A DNA stretch of 64,000 bases from Prionace glauca (Eukaryota > Chordata > Chondrichthyes > Carcharhiniformes > Carcharhinidae): positions 36,961,609 through 37,025,608 of the forward strand of contig CM075760.1 in the NCBI GenBank assembly GCA_037974335.1, given 5' to 3'. Position numbers and translations under genes: made by a program. Below, one piece after another: positions 23,440 through 33,900 of this stretch. A model generated the notes under the pieces. The model was not told where the DNA came from. It was given only the letters and a program-made list of their open reading frames with translations, and searched no databases. The first letter of the stretch is position 1. Every line of letters starts with the position of its first letter.

Positions 23440-24189
23440 AAATTAAATGAATTAAAATAATAAAATAAATAATAAATTCAATAAATTGGAATCCGTGAGT
23501 GAGATTTACTGTCAAAGATCTCTTCAGAAATCAATGATCTTGAAATGCTTGATACATTTTCTTCTGCACCTAACCTCGGATAAGGATTCAATGTGGAATC
23601 TTTCCCTATATTTAGCCGGTGTTGTCCCTGTCCTTGGAGTATTTGACTGGACAGTGTTGAGGAACATTTACTCTGCATCTAAACTCATTGTTTCTGACTT
23701 ATGAATGTTTGATATATCTTTATCAGGGAAGATGTAATCCGTATTTAATCTCTGCTGTACGTGACCTTGGGTGTGTTTTGTGGAACTGTGTAGACGGCTC
23801 TTTCCACGAGACCTAACACTAATTTAAACCTGCCTCCTGGATCTCTGAAGGAAGAGTGCAGGAGAGTTTTTACATAGAAGAGTGTCCATGCTCTTTCTGC
23901 CTTAATTTTGTTTGAACAGATTTGTAGACGGAGTTTCCCTCTGTTTATAGACAGCATACTGTTGTGAGAATGTTTGAATTGGATAGTTTAGAGGGAGATT
24001 CACTTTGCATCTAACTCACGCTATTCCTGCTTTGGGAGTTATTAATTTGCCAGTACAGAGGGGACTTTGCATTCTGCAGCTAACCCCATGTTACTCCTAT
24101 CCTGTATGATTTTGATGGGACAGTCAGCCATCTTTACAAATTTCATGGGGATTGAACCAGTTTCTTTATATTACAGTAAATTTACCCCG
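23440..24189. other. Non-genic, AT-rich
   Basis: Short AATAAA-like runs near 23,440-23,480. From 23,580 onward the text has loosely repeated phrases ('ctgtccttggagtatttgac', 'ttgggagttattaatttgcc') that may be an old extension of the periodic block beginning at 24,190. No exon. Confidence 0.35.
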
Positions 24190-24510
24190 TGTCAGCTTGT
24201 ACTGTGAGCCATGCCTTTATTTATTTTCCACTAGACCCTAACTCTTTTTATCTTGCATGTAGAATGTTATGTTGTCTGTCTCTACACGTAGTAAATTGGA
24301 TATATTATCAGTCAGTACCAAATAAGACGCTGTCCCTGCTTATATTATATGTCACCATGTTTCTGTTTGTATTAAACTCGACATTATCTCTGTTTATATT
24401 CATTTAGATCTCTCTCTGTATGTATCAAAGTCGATGCAATCTTATTTCTGCAATATCCACGTTTATATTGTATTAGACATGGTCTCAGTTTTTACTGCAC
24501 TGGTCAATGC
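24190..24510 (-). repeat. Dispersed repeat block with about 28-nt periodicity (T-rich orientation)
   Basis: Phrases 'gtccctgcttatattatatg', 'tctctgtttatattcattta' and 'tccacgtttatattgtatta' recur with a spacing near 30 bases. This is the complement of the pattern at 6.3 and 7.6 kb. Confidence 0.5.
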
Positions 24511-24819
24511 CAGTAATGATTAAAGTGGCTGGAAGAACACAATTCTCTGCATCCTTCTGCAAGGACAAACCGTGTGAGGTTTTGGACACTGGAAAAGAAA
24601 TCTGAAATCTACTTCTGCTGGCTGCAGTGAAAGTGGATGTCAAGTCCTGTGTAGCATGTACTGTCAATGAAGAACAAAAAAACAAAGAAAATTACAGCAC
24701 AATAAAATACTGGAGATCCAATACTGCCCGTTTCTGGATCTTGCCTGATAACAATCTTTTTTTATCGCAACATATTATCTCTTCATCTCACAAAACCGTG
24801 GAGTAAAACAAACCTAATT

Positions 24820-25230
24820 CAAAGAGAGGCATAGTTAGTGCAGGAACAAAATTGCCACAATGAAATATATACAGGGTGAGTATCAAATATTACATCACCA
24901 GAGAGAATGCCATGTGCAATGTAAACTGAGCTCTGGTCTAGCAGAGTATTAACAGAGCCAGGCTGTAGTTTAATATAAACAGGGGCCTGCTTCAAGAAAA
25001 TAGTAATGAGTTAGTGCCGAGTGCCACGTGGGGATGGTCAAATGCCAAATTCCAATGAGACCCATATCCCGTGAAAGAAACATTTTTAAAAATAACTTTG
25101 TCAAGGAGAATAAAACTGAGGCAGTGTCTCGCACAGTTTTACTGATATCGGAACTTCTTAGACATGAACTGAGACAGTGCTGAGTAATTACTGACACTGG
25201 ACCGAATAAGGAGAATATAAAAAAAATGTC
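24820..25230 (+). repeat. Dispersed repeat block with about 28-nt periodicity (A-rich orientation)
   Basis: 'agcagagtattaacagagcc' and 'gtttaatataaacaggggcc' are typical units. It faces the T-rich block at 24.2 kb, so the two form a loose inverted pair about 300 bases apart. Confidence 0.45.
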
Positions 25231-25344
25231 CAAAAAGATAATAATTATTTTCACGAATTACTGTCCATTTGCAATTTAATAATTTCATTCACCAGATCTC
25301 ATTCATATATAATGAGGAGTATATTTACAATTAGCCTATGATAG

Positions 25345-25600
25345 GAAGGCGACGTTGTCGAGGCCCCCATTTATTCCCCATTGCTAATTGCATTCGGTAA
25401 GCTGGTGGTGAGCCGCCTTATTCAATTGCTGCAGAACCTGCAGTGTAGGTACACCAACAGTGCTCTTAGGGAGGGTGCTCCTGGACTCCGACGCAGCGTA
25501 AATAAAGGAGTGGCCCAAGTGAGGTTTGTGAGTGTCTTGGAGAGGACTTTCCAGGCGAGGTTGTTCCAATTCCCCAGTTATCATCAATTCATACAGATAA
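25345..25600 (-). mobile_element. Minus-strand non-LTR element fragment
   Basis: Same family as 16.79-17.48 kb: 'ttgctgcagaacctgcagtg', 'taggtacaccaacagtgctc' and 'ggtttgtgagtgtcttggag' follow the shared consensus order. Only the distal part of the element is present. Confidence 0.65.
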
Positions 25601-25639
25601 ACAATTAGTTCACCAATTATGTTCATCAGTTTGATAAAG

Positions 25640-26140
25640 CAAAAGACTGCAGATTCTGGAAATTGAAACAAAAATAATGAATGCTGGAAAATCTCAACGG
25701 GTCAGATAGCATCTGTGGAGAGAGAATAGAGCCAACGTTTTGAGTCAGTGTTATCTTTTTTATTTGGAGGAAATTGAAGAGGGTGATGACATTGAGAAAT
25801 GATGTGGGTGGATAGAGATTAGGTTTTTTTAGGATATATTTCGAGATTATGATGTTGATTAGTTTAGGGTGAAAAAAATTGTTATGATATTTGGGATCAC
25901 TCTGTGAATTGATGCAGCTTGTGTGTGTCTGGAAATAGTGTCTATTATTTCTATTGTTCCCAACTCACAGGAAATTTATGTAGCTTTCCTGACACGTTGT
26001 AGGAAGCAATGATGATCTCTCCAAAGCAGCAGGAATACTCTGCCGAAGGGTCACCCAGATGTGAAACAAAGGCTCTATTCTGTCTCCACAGATGTTACTG
26101 AGATTCTCCAGTATTTTCTGTTTATTTTCGGCATTTCATT
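25640..26140. repeat. Inverted pair of a common shark dispersed repeat
   Basis: 25,640-25,745 reads 'aatgctggaaaatctcaacg', 'catctgtggagagagaatag'. 26,050-26,135 carries the complement ('ggctctattctgtctccaca', 'gagattctccagtattttct'). A related piece interrupts the VH relic near 21,310-21,415. Confidence 0.7.
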
Positions 26141-27045
26141 CTATCCAATATATAACTGCACGTTGCTTCGTATAATTTATTGATTTTAAAATTTATTGAC
26201 AACACATTGGCTTTTTGACACCAAGGAATGAAATCTGTCCCAGAATTCAGTGGGGAATGGAATTAATTCAGACCGAGGATCATGAATAGCTACCCAGCAG
26301 CCTCTGCGCTTCATTGACAAGTCATCACCTCCTCATCACACAGAAAGTCCTGGTACATAGCTGGAGAGTTTAATGGTTATCAAAGTGATGATATAAATGG
26401 AACAACGTGTACTTCATGTGAAGTTACTGAATCTTTAAATTCCGATTCATTATTACACTGTTTTGGGAAATAATGTTACACTTGTATTTTTCCAGTGAGT
26501 TTCACAAATATTTCTGTTGCTATCTTATTTACTTTTCACCCTGTTGTCTTCACTAATTTGGGTGAGAGTTTGTTGGTTGATTTGTTGTATATGAAAGAAC
26601 CAGTATTTTATATAGTACAATCATTCCTCCTCAGCCAAATCCCGCTCTCTCTTTCTGTCCTGGATATGAAAATTCAGCATCAGCAGAGAAATGAACCGTT
26701 CCAAACTGCAGGAAAATCTCCCCCTACTCTTCAAGAGGATCAGCTTGCTAACTCCCGAGAAACTCGGAATGTATTTCACCCAGACACTCTGGAAGGATTG
26801 ATGGACACACATTGAATAAAGGAGTTGTTTCAATTTATGAAGTAGTCAAACACAAATTTGGAAATATAGAACAGCATCATTCAGTCCCATTTATCAATGA
26901 ATCCACCAATCCATTCACTAATCCCTCAATCAAAATATTCAGGAATCCAGCAATCATTCATCCATCAATCATTCAAGTGTCATTCATTCCTGTGTCAACA
27001 CAGTCATACATTTATTGTTTGTGTGGATGGTGGCATCAATTATTT
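26141..27045. other. Non-genic
   Basis: 26,860-27,010 holds a loose 'attcatccatcaatcattca' microsatellite-like run. A 106-codon frame at 26,495-26,815 has no start context, domain or partner exon. Nothing supportable. Confidence 0.4.
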
Positions 27046-28635
27046 TAATTGATCCAGTGATCCAGAGGCCCAGGGCAATGATGTGAGGACAGGGATTTAA
27101 GTCGGACCCTTCCCGCAGGTAGATTTTGAATTCTATTGATAAATCTGGAATGGATAGTAATTGTGATCATTGGAACCGCTCTGATTCCCCAATGGAGGAA
27201 ATCTGCCATCGGCTACATTGTCTCACAAGGATATAACTGCAGACTGAAAGCAAAATAGCTGACTCTTTAATATCTACAGAAGTGTCCTCGAAAACCAGTC
27301 AATTTAAGGGAATTTGGGACAGGCAAAGAGTGTTGGTCTTTCCAAACAAACATCCCATGGAAAGATAAAAGGAAATAAAATGTAAATGTGCATGCTCAAA
27401 TATAATAGCATGTATCGTCTGTCTGAGCCATTTCTCAGTCTGCCTGTAATTATTTCTGTCCGTCCATCACAATATCCTGATGTGTTGGAAAAATCATCAT
27501 TGTTGTTAATAGGGTGTCAGAGAAGGTAGAAAATAATCCTTTCTTTAGAGATGGGTAAACATCATCTACATTTATAACTTCCAAAAATTCAAGTGCCTCC
27601 AGTACTGTTGCTGGGTAGATTTGTTTATAAATAGACCTTACTGACAACATGCAGGGTTTTAAGTTGTCTTGTAGCCAAGCGGTCAGTGCTGATGAAACTG
27701 ATCTTTGATCTACTGCACAAACACCCCCAGATGTTTCCTGTCAATAACTTTGAGCATTTGACAGCAGCCTGGATTGCTGCCAAATACTGTGTGGGACAGA
27801 TTAGCGTGAAGCTCAATGGACAACATGGGATTCAGACATTTAATCAGTAAATGTTTAATTCCCACAATTTAAATCGCAATCATTCTAATCAAATATTTTC
27901 ATTCAGTGTCCTGTTCATTACCTGAGTAAATATTATGTCAAACAATAAAGTGACCGGATGATTTTTTTCATTTGTATAGTTTCCGAGTAAATTTCATTCC
28001 AATAATTAAAGTCTGTTTATTAATCACTTCATGAAATGAGAGAGAGAGATGTTGATGGGCCCAGTTCCCCAGTGAAGTAAAATCGGTGCAATGACATGAA
28101 ATAATATTAAAACAACATCATAAAACTGACATGAAAACCGGGGATTCCTGGAATATTCTGAAAGTTCTGCATCCTATTGAAACAGCATCGTCTCTTATAC
28201 CTGATTAGCACCGTGTTCTATTGTACAGTATAATCTGATTTCTGTTATTGAAGAGTTCCTCTCACAGCTGCCAATGAGTGGAGAAATGATCAGTTCATAA
28301 CCTGATTCAATGGAAGATAAAACATTTATTCTTGTGATATTGTGCAATGTGCCGCAAAGTCCTGATATCCTATATTCCCAATACCAGTGTATGTTAGACA
28401 GCCGGTGGCCAATACAGTGAGTTGCAATGACCTGGATGCTGAAGGAGAACTTTAATGATCTCAGTGTCCGTTCCGATTCATTAACTTCTCCGTCAAAAAT
28501 CAATTTAATTTTATGTTTCTCTGTCAACTCACTATTTAATTATCAGGAGGTTGGGATTCTCATTATTTTCAAAGGCCTGTCTTCGAGATTGGGGCAGTTT
28601 GACAAATATAAGGAGAAATATTGTATTGTGTGAGA
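27046..28635 (+). repeat. Duplicated block B, upstream flank of the intact VH
   Basis: This is the counterpart of 18,153-19,690. The first 150 bases contain the same dispersed repeat. After it, both copies run side by side through non-repeat sequence to about 28,635, some 600 bases before the VH leader. No coding exon. It may carry distal regulatory sequence of the cluster, but nothing specific can be shown. Confidence 0.8.
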
Positions 28636-29072
28636 GTTTCTTCTCATCTCCAAACCCAATTTGTACAGCGAAAGCCACCAAACTGTAAATAGAATCACTT
28701 TGTATATTCTACACATTGAGTTACAGAAATCGATGGTATTTCTTCTGATAAATTGTGCTTTATCATTATAATGTGGCAGAGACACGGAGTTGTTGCAAAA
28801 TTCTCTAATGTTCCAAAATGTTATTTCATCATTTTCAGATTTATTTTCTTGTTGGGGGTGTGGTAATAAAATCACCATTTTTACAATGGAATTACTTATT
28901 TAAATAAATAAATGATGAACTGTAACATCACCATCAGAAATAATGGGGACAATACAATGAACATTTCACCAAACAAATATCCCGATACAGATAAAATGTC
29001 CATTTTAATATTAATCTATTGTAAATCTCCGAGTCCATTCTGTTGGGGGTGTGGAAGGTGGGACGTGGATCC
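28636..29072. other. 5' flank of the IgM cluster
   Basis: AT-rich up to about 29,030, then suddenly GC-rich toward the VH promoter. No repeat recognised. No exact octamer ATGCAAAT was found in this stretch. Confidence 0.4.
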
Positions 29073-29144
29073 AGGCGCCGCCTCCAGCAGGGAATCAACA
29101 GGCGGCGCCTGGAAAGCCGCCCCCTTCTGCCGGGTATTTAAATA
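29073..29144 (+). promoter_or_regulatory. Putative VH promoter: 10-bp inverted repeat and TATA-like element
   Basis: A perfect inverted repeat (aggcgccgcc at 29,073-29,082; ggcggcgcct at 29,101-29,110; 18-bp spacer) lies just upstream of a TATA-like tatttaaata at 29,135-29,144. The leader ATG is at 29,234, so transcription would start within about 60 bases upstream of it. The classical octamer of tetrapod VH promoters is not seen. Promoter function is inferred from position and the TATA-like sequence. Confidence 0.6.
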
Positions 29145-29233
29145 CCGCTCACTAGGACCGGAATCCAACAGTCCGGGAGCTGGTTTGTTCACTGAGTTCC
29201 TGACACAACCATTTCCCCCAAATCACCAGAAAG

Positions 29234-29716
29234 ATGAGGTCGGTCATTTCTCTCAGTTTGTTGCTGACTTTCTTATCTGGTGAGTATTTTTTTATTGTTG
29301 TTCAAGTCTCTCAGTGTTACTGTCTCAGTGTTTGTGTCTCTCTGGAATGTTCCAGAGTCAGCAGTCATTTCACTAAGATTAACCCCCGGTGTTTTTGATA
29401 TATTTTTACAGGTGTCCAGTCGGATGTTGTGTTGACTCAGCCAGAGGCAGAGACCGGGCGTCCCGGAGGTTCCCTGAAACTGACCTGTAAAACCAGCGGG
29501 TTCAATCTTGGCAGCTACTGGATGGGTTGGATCCGGCAGGTTCCCGGACAGGGCCTGGAGTGGCTGGTTAGCTACTATAGCTCCGGCAACAGCTACTACG
29601 CGCCATCAATTAAGGGTCGATTTACTGCGTCCAAAGACACTTCAAACAACATCTTCTCTTTGGACATGAGGAGCCTGAAGATCGAAGACACGGCCATCTA
29701 TTACTGTGCAGGACAA
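29234..29716 (+). CDS. IgM cluster VH gene (leader exon plus V exon), germline
   Basis: Leader exon 29,234-29,279 encodes [15 protein letters not shown] and the first base of the next codon, followed by GTGAGT. The V exon starts at 29,412 after a TTTTTACAG acceptor and ends at 29,716 before its recombination signal. The mature domain begins at or near [20 protein letters not shown]. It has the FR1 Cys (LTCKTSG), the FR2 Trp ([13 protein letters not shown]), CDR2 around [15 protein letters not shown], the FR3 [15 protein letters not shown] and the DTAIYYC end, so all core Ig-V residues are present with no stop or frameshift. It provides most of the antigen-binding domain of the heavy chain. 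It is unjoined, D1 lying 413 bp downstream. An intact germline V like this needs rearrangement before expression. Confidence 0.96.
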
Positions 29717-29755
29717 CACAGCGAGAGGATCCAGGGCTGCACCCGGACAAGAACA
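29717..29755 (+). promoter_or_regulatory. VH recombination signal, 23-bp spacer
   Basis: Heptamer CACAGCG (29,717-29,723), 23-bp spacer, nonamer ACAAGAACA (29,747-29,755). The heptamer differs from the consensus CACAGTG at its sixth base and the nonamer differs from ACAAAAACC at two bases. This is the RAG target that joins V to a D flanked by a 12-bp signal. Confidence 0.93.
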
Positions 29756-30101
29756 GCCCGAGAGGGGATTCCGCAACTTCCATCATAATCTGAAGGTCAG
29801 TATCTGTTTTAAATGCAATATGATCGAGGGTGGTCAGAAACAAACTATAATCGTGTTAAAAAAAAGTAACGCAGAAAGCATTTAACAGTAAATCTTCCCA
29901 ATCTCACCGATATAACTGGTGAGCTTTTCACTGACTTTCTATTCATTGTAGTTTCAGCAAGTAGGACATACGATATATTACTCTTTATAATATTTCTGAT
30001 AGATTGTGTTATATAAACAGTTGCCTACATTTTACATTGGAGCGAAATTAGTGGTCCATTTAAAGTGAATATTGAACAGCAGGACTGAACAGAGTGAGTG
30101 C

Positions 30102-30183
30102 AGTTTTTGTATGGGAGTGTGTCACTGTGATATACAGCAGTGGATCACAGTGCTGAGAAAAGCGCCATCCTCATACAAAAACC
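30102..30183 (+). other. D1 segment with its two recombination signals (12 / 22)
   Basis: 5' signal: nonamer AGTTTTTGT (30,102-30,110), 12-bp spacer, heptamer CACTGTG (30,123-30,129). Coding D: ATATACAGCAGTGGAT (30,130-30,145). 3' signal: heptamer CACAGTG (30,146-30,152), 22-bp spacer, nonamer ACAAAAACC (30,175-30,183). The asymmetry (12 before, 22 after) lets D1 join V on its left and D2 on its right, but never J directly, which also has a long spacer. Known shark IgM clusters have the same D1 arrangement. D1 codes for part of CDR3. Confidence 0.93.
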
Positions 30184-30492
30184 TCAGAAAAGGACGTTGC
30201 TTAAATTTGTGACCAATGCCATTGCCGAATGCCAAAGTAAATGAGGGTTCAACAGAATAATACTTAGAAACAACATTGTTTCTTTTTAAGATGTAAAATG
30301 CTTCAATTTTATTGTTATTGATTTACACGCTGAATGTGCACAGAGAATGTAAAAGTTTCTAACCCCCTTTATCAATATCATGACCACTAAAAATTGAAAT
30401 ATCTCACTGAGTCACCCTTAACGAGCTGGAAACAGGCTTTTGAAATAGCAGTGAAATTAACTGTCTGTATTTTACAGTTAACAGTCCGCCTC

Positions 30493-30560
30493 AGTATTTG
30501 TCATGCTGTGACTCACTGTGATACCTGGATGGCACAGCAGTTACTGTCAATACAAAAACC
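30493..30560 (+). other. D2 segment with its two recombination signals (12 / 12)
   Basis: 5' signal: nonamer AGTATTTGT (30,493-30,501), 12-bp spacer, heptamer CACTGTG (30,514-30,520). Coding D: ATACCTGGATGG (30,521-30,532). 3' signal: heptamer CACAGCA (30,533-30,539), 12-bp spacer, nonamer ACAAAAACC (30,552-30,560). With short spacers on both sides it can join V or D1 upstream and J downstream. The 3' heptamer departs from the consensus at its last two bases, but the nonamer is perfect. Confidence 0.92.
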
Positions 30561-30883
30561 CCTCAGCACTGATTGACTGAAACTGGATCAGTGTCACTTT
30601 TAAATCCCAACTGTAATCACAGTACAGTATTATTTATGTCCAGCACTGACCACATGGCAAGAATAAACATGGAAAACCTTGATAATTACTCAAATATCGA
30701 TGTGTTTTCAACAACATGTTCACGTGTCATTCTGTGAAATATAAAACTTTAGGGTCATTTATGAATCTCAAATGATATCCAGAAATACAATTATAATCTA
30801 ATAAACATTAATTGATTTTGCTTTTCCTTGGGTTTGTGGATATTTAAAATAATGGCGATTTTGTCTCTATTTTGTGCAGGGAC

Positions 30884-30922
30884 GGTTATTGTATGACACA
30901 GCCTACGGAATGTGACACTGTG
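30884..30922 (+). promoter_or_regulatory. JH recombination signal, 23-bp spacer
   Basis: Nonamer GGTTATTGT (30,884-30,892; one mismatch to GGTTTTTGT), spacer of exactly 23 bp, heptamer CACTGTG (30,916-30,922, consensus). It pairs with the 12-bp signal 3' of D2. Confidence 0.94.
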
Positions 30923-30970
30923 ACTACTTCGACTACTGGGGACAAGGGACCATGGTGACGGTGACTACAG
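30923..30970 (+). CDS. JH segment
   Basis: 48 bp directly behind the heptamer. In the right frame it reads YFDYWGQGTMVTVTT, with the conserved WGQG motif, and ends in phase 1 (ACA G) before a GTAAGA donor. Spliced to CH1, whose first bases are CG, it gives ...VTVTT-ATPSAP, as expected for a shark mu chain. Only one JH is present, 390 bp behind D2. Confidence 0.96.
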
Positions 30971-33900
30971 GTAAGAACCATCCACTTATTGAGTAACTGG
31001 TTTACATGTGTCTTTGTTTTATGTTTTTATCTGTACTAATAATCCATGTGGTAACATCAATGTGAGTTTGGTGGATTCTCGGTTGAGAATTGTTACAATG
31101 TTTCCTGTGAATCTGCTGCGAAGGGGTTTTAGAATTCCGCTCTTTCTGGACAATAGATGCTGCTGAGGGATTCAATCCCAAATTGTTGGGATTTTGTGTT
31201 TATCTGTTGAGGTTATTGTGTGGTTGGGTTACTTTAAAATCCGAATGTCTGTTATACAATTCAGCGTTTCTGTAGCGTTTAATCTCGGTGACATCTAGTG
31301 GCTGCGGTTTGTACCATCCACTGCACAAGTGTTTGAAATTTAAACCAAAAATTTAAAAAATCTAACATTTCTATATTTATCCAGTGAAAATGTTCCACTC
31401 ACTCACAATGCTGGTGCTGCTGTGCAATATTTTCTGCTTGTTCGAAACATTAATTAGTTTGGTGTTGGGCGAATTGGCTGGAATTTATATTAAACATTTC
31501 TGTAAATGTTATATTTGATTCTGTTGAAAGTGTTTGTAGAATTGTGCTGCGTCTGCCTGAAGCGGGGTTCAGTCTCTCAGTGATGCGTTTTTTTTTTCCT
31601 CTGGTGAGGAGATTATAAATCTGGGTAACTTTAAATACGTAAAATTTGTGAATTAATTTGGTGTTTCTGCATTGTTTGAACTCAGTGACACTGAGCTGTT
31701 ACACGTTTTGTGATTGAATATGAACATTCTGCGGGTCGCAACTGCTTGATGCATAACTGCAGGGAGAAATAAAGCAGGCTTTATTGTATTTGTATGTTTA
31801 AAATCTTTAGTCATAACGGCTTAAGCCGCTCGTTCAGAACATAGTTTGTCACTGCATTCAGATTTTGGGGTATCTGCAATGTTTAATCTCGGTGGCATTT
31901 GATGGCTGGAACTTTTACCATCCAAATGTTTAAATATGTTTGAAATATGACCCAATATGAATAAGATGTGATAAAGTTTCAACGCTAATTTGTTGGACAA
32001 ATTCCACCTCCTCGCAATGCTGTTGCTATTATTCTAGATTTCTGTTTAGTTTAATAATTGGTTAAGAGCTGGTTTGCTAGATTCGATATTGAGATTTATT
32101 TTGCAATGTTACATTTGATTCTGTTGAATGGATAATTGATCTGTTTTTCTGTGAAGCGGATTCATTCCCTCATTGATGTGTTTTGTTGTGTTTCTGCTGA
32201 GGAGATTCTGTGGTGCAGTCACTGTGAATGTTTAAAATTTGTGCTATGGTTTGGCTTTGTGGCATTATTTCTGTGTTGTTTAAATAGTGTATAACGGTGC
32301 CGTTGAGAGTTTAGATGTTTTCTGGTTGAACAGAAACAATCTTTGAGTTTGAAAATCCATGTAGGGAGAAAACAAGCAGGTTGGGGGGAAAGAACACTTA
32401 AAAGATATCACAGCATTTTTATAAATTTTAAATAACGCTTACAAATTCAAGTGAGTCATGACTTACAACGCTCATTCGGACACTAAGTCTTTGCTGCAAT
32501 CACAAACTTCCCATGAACAAGTTTAATAGTAAAATTAATGTCAATCAAAGAATTATTAATCGGTAATTTAACTCCATATTCACCACAGATTATTTTATAT
32601 TAATAATTTAGCAATAATCCCCTTTAATAGTTCTGTTGTGTATTTCACACAATTAACATTTTCCAGACTGGAAATATTTTGTGACAATTCCAGAAGCTAT
32701 TTCAATGATAACCTGCTGTTTTCACAGCCGTGCTCAGTTGAACAAGATACTTTGCATTAATCGGTACATCCCAGATTAAGTTCACATTTACTGGAATACG
32801 AGTTTTGCAGAATAATTTCCTTTTTGGAAATTTTTGTATCCGATTATTAATTTTTTTCTATGCAATTGGAACCAGATTATCCGTTCTAAGTATTTTTTTA
32901 AATTAGATACCGAGATAATTAATTACTTTTCGCATCTCAAAATTTGTGAAATTGTTTAGTGTTCCTCAATTGTTTTTACATTGTTTACGCTCAGTGAAAC
33001 TGAGCAGTTCTGGCGAAATGAAAATAAAATTGCCTTTGAATATTCTTGTAGGGATAAAGCAGAAAAGTTTCGGAAAATAAAATAAATATATCTTAGGGCA
33101 TTTTATTCATGTTAACTAATGGTTACATATTAAAATAAAACATGAATTACAATTCACTGTACCTCTGTTAGGGACATTACACTGCCCTGAATCTGTTATA
33201 TTCGAAGTCCTCATTTTCAGAAAAATAATTGCCCAGTTTTTGTGATTTGAGACAGTCAGGGAGAAATAGTTAAAAGGCAAAGGGAGTTTTAAAATGAACA
33301 TCAAGTTAATTTAAAATGTTTGTTGATTTTTTCACTGTTGTAATTTGATCTTTGATCAATTAGAATCAAACAGTTTATAAAAATTTGACAGACTGAACAC
33401 AGTTTTCTGACAGATGAAATTCGCTGACACTCAAGTAAAATTGTTCAAATGATTGTGTTTGAATTGTAGTAAAGTATCAACAGAAACTGGCTACCGACTG
33501 ACAATTAAATGCTTGAAATTCAAAAAGATTACTTTATATAAAAATAATATGATATTATAAATACTATAAAAATAATATTAGCTCAGCACTTAATAACATC
33601 ATGTCTCCCATTAATGTTAAACACAGAATAAATGACAGAATGGAAGAATACATACTAACTGAAGCTTATGTTTAATTCTTATTAAATATTATAATGAAGA
33701 AAAGGTTGAGACTTATATTCTGCATCGTGTTTTTAGCGTTACAGAGGATTTGAATCCATTATCGTCTCTGTGTTTGCACTGTTTAATTCAGGTCTTCTTT
33801 AATTAAACAATGTGTTCAGTAATGAAGTTATATGCGTGGTCTAAATTATTAAATCTCGGAAGCAGTATTATTGATTTCAAACGGCCAGGCCGTTACAGTC

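Noticed and set aside
21475-29072. Remaining D, J or constant exons for the VH relic
   Set aside because: I looked for CACTGTG/CACAGTG heptamers with matching nonamers and for WGQG or CH-type frames and found none that hold together.
29622-29843. Minus-strand frame over the VH exon
   Set aside because: Shadow of the VH coding strand, no independent support.
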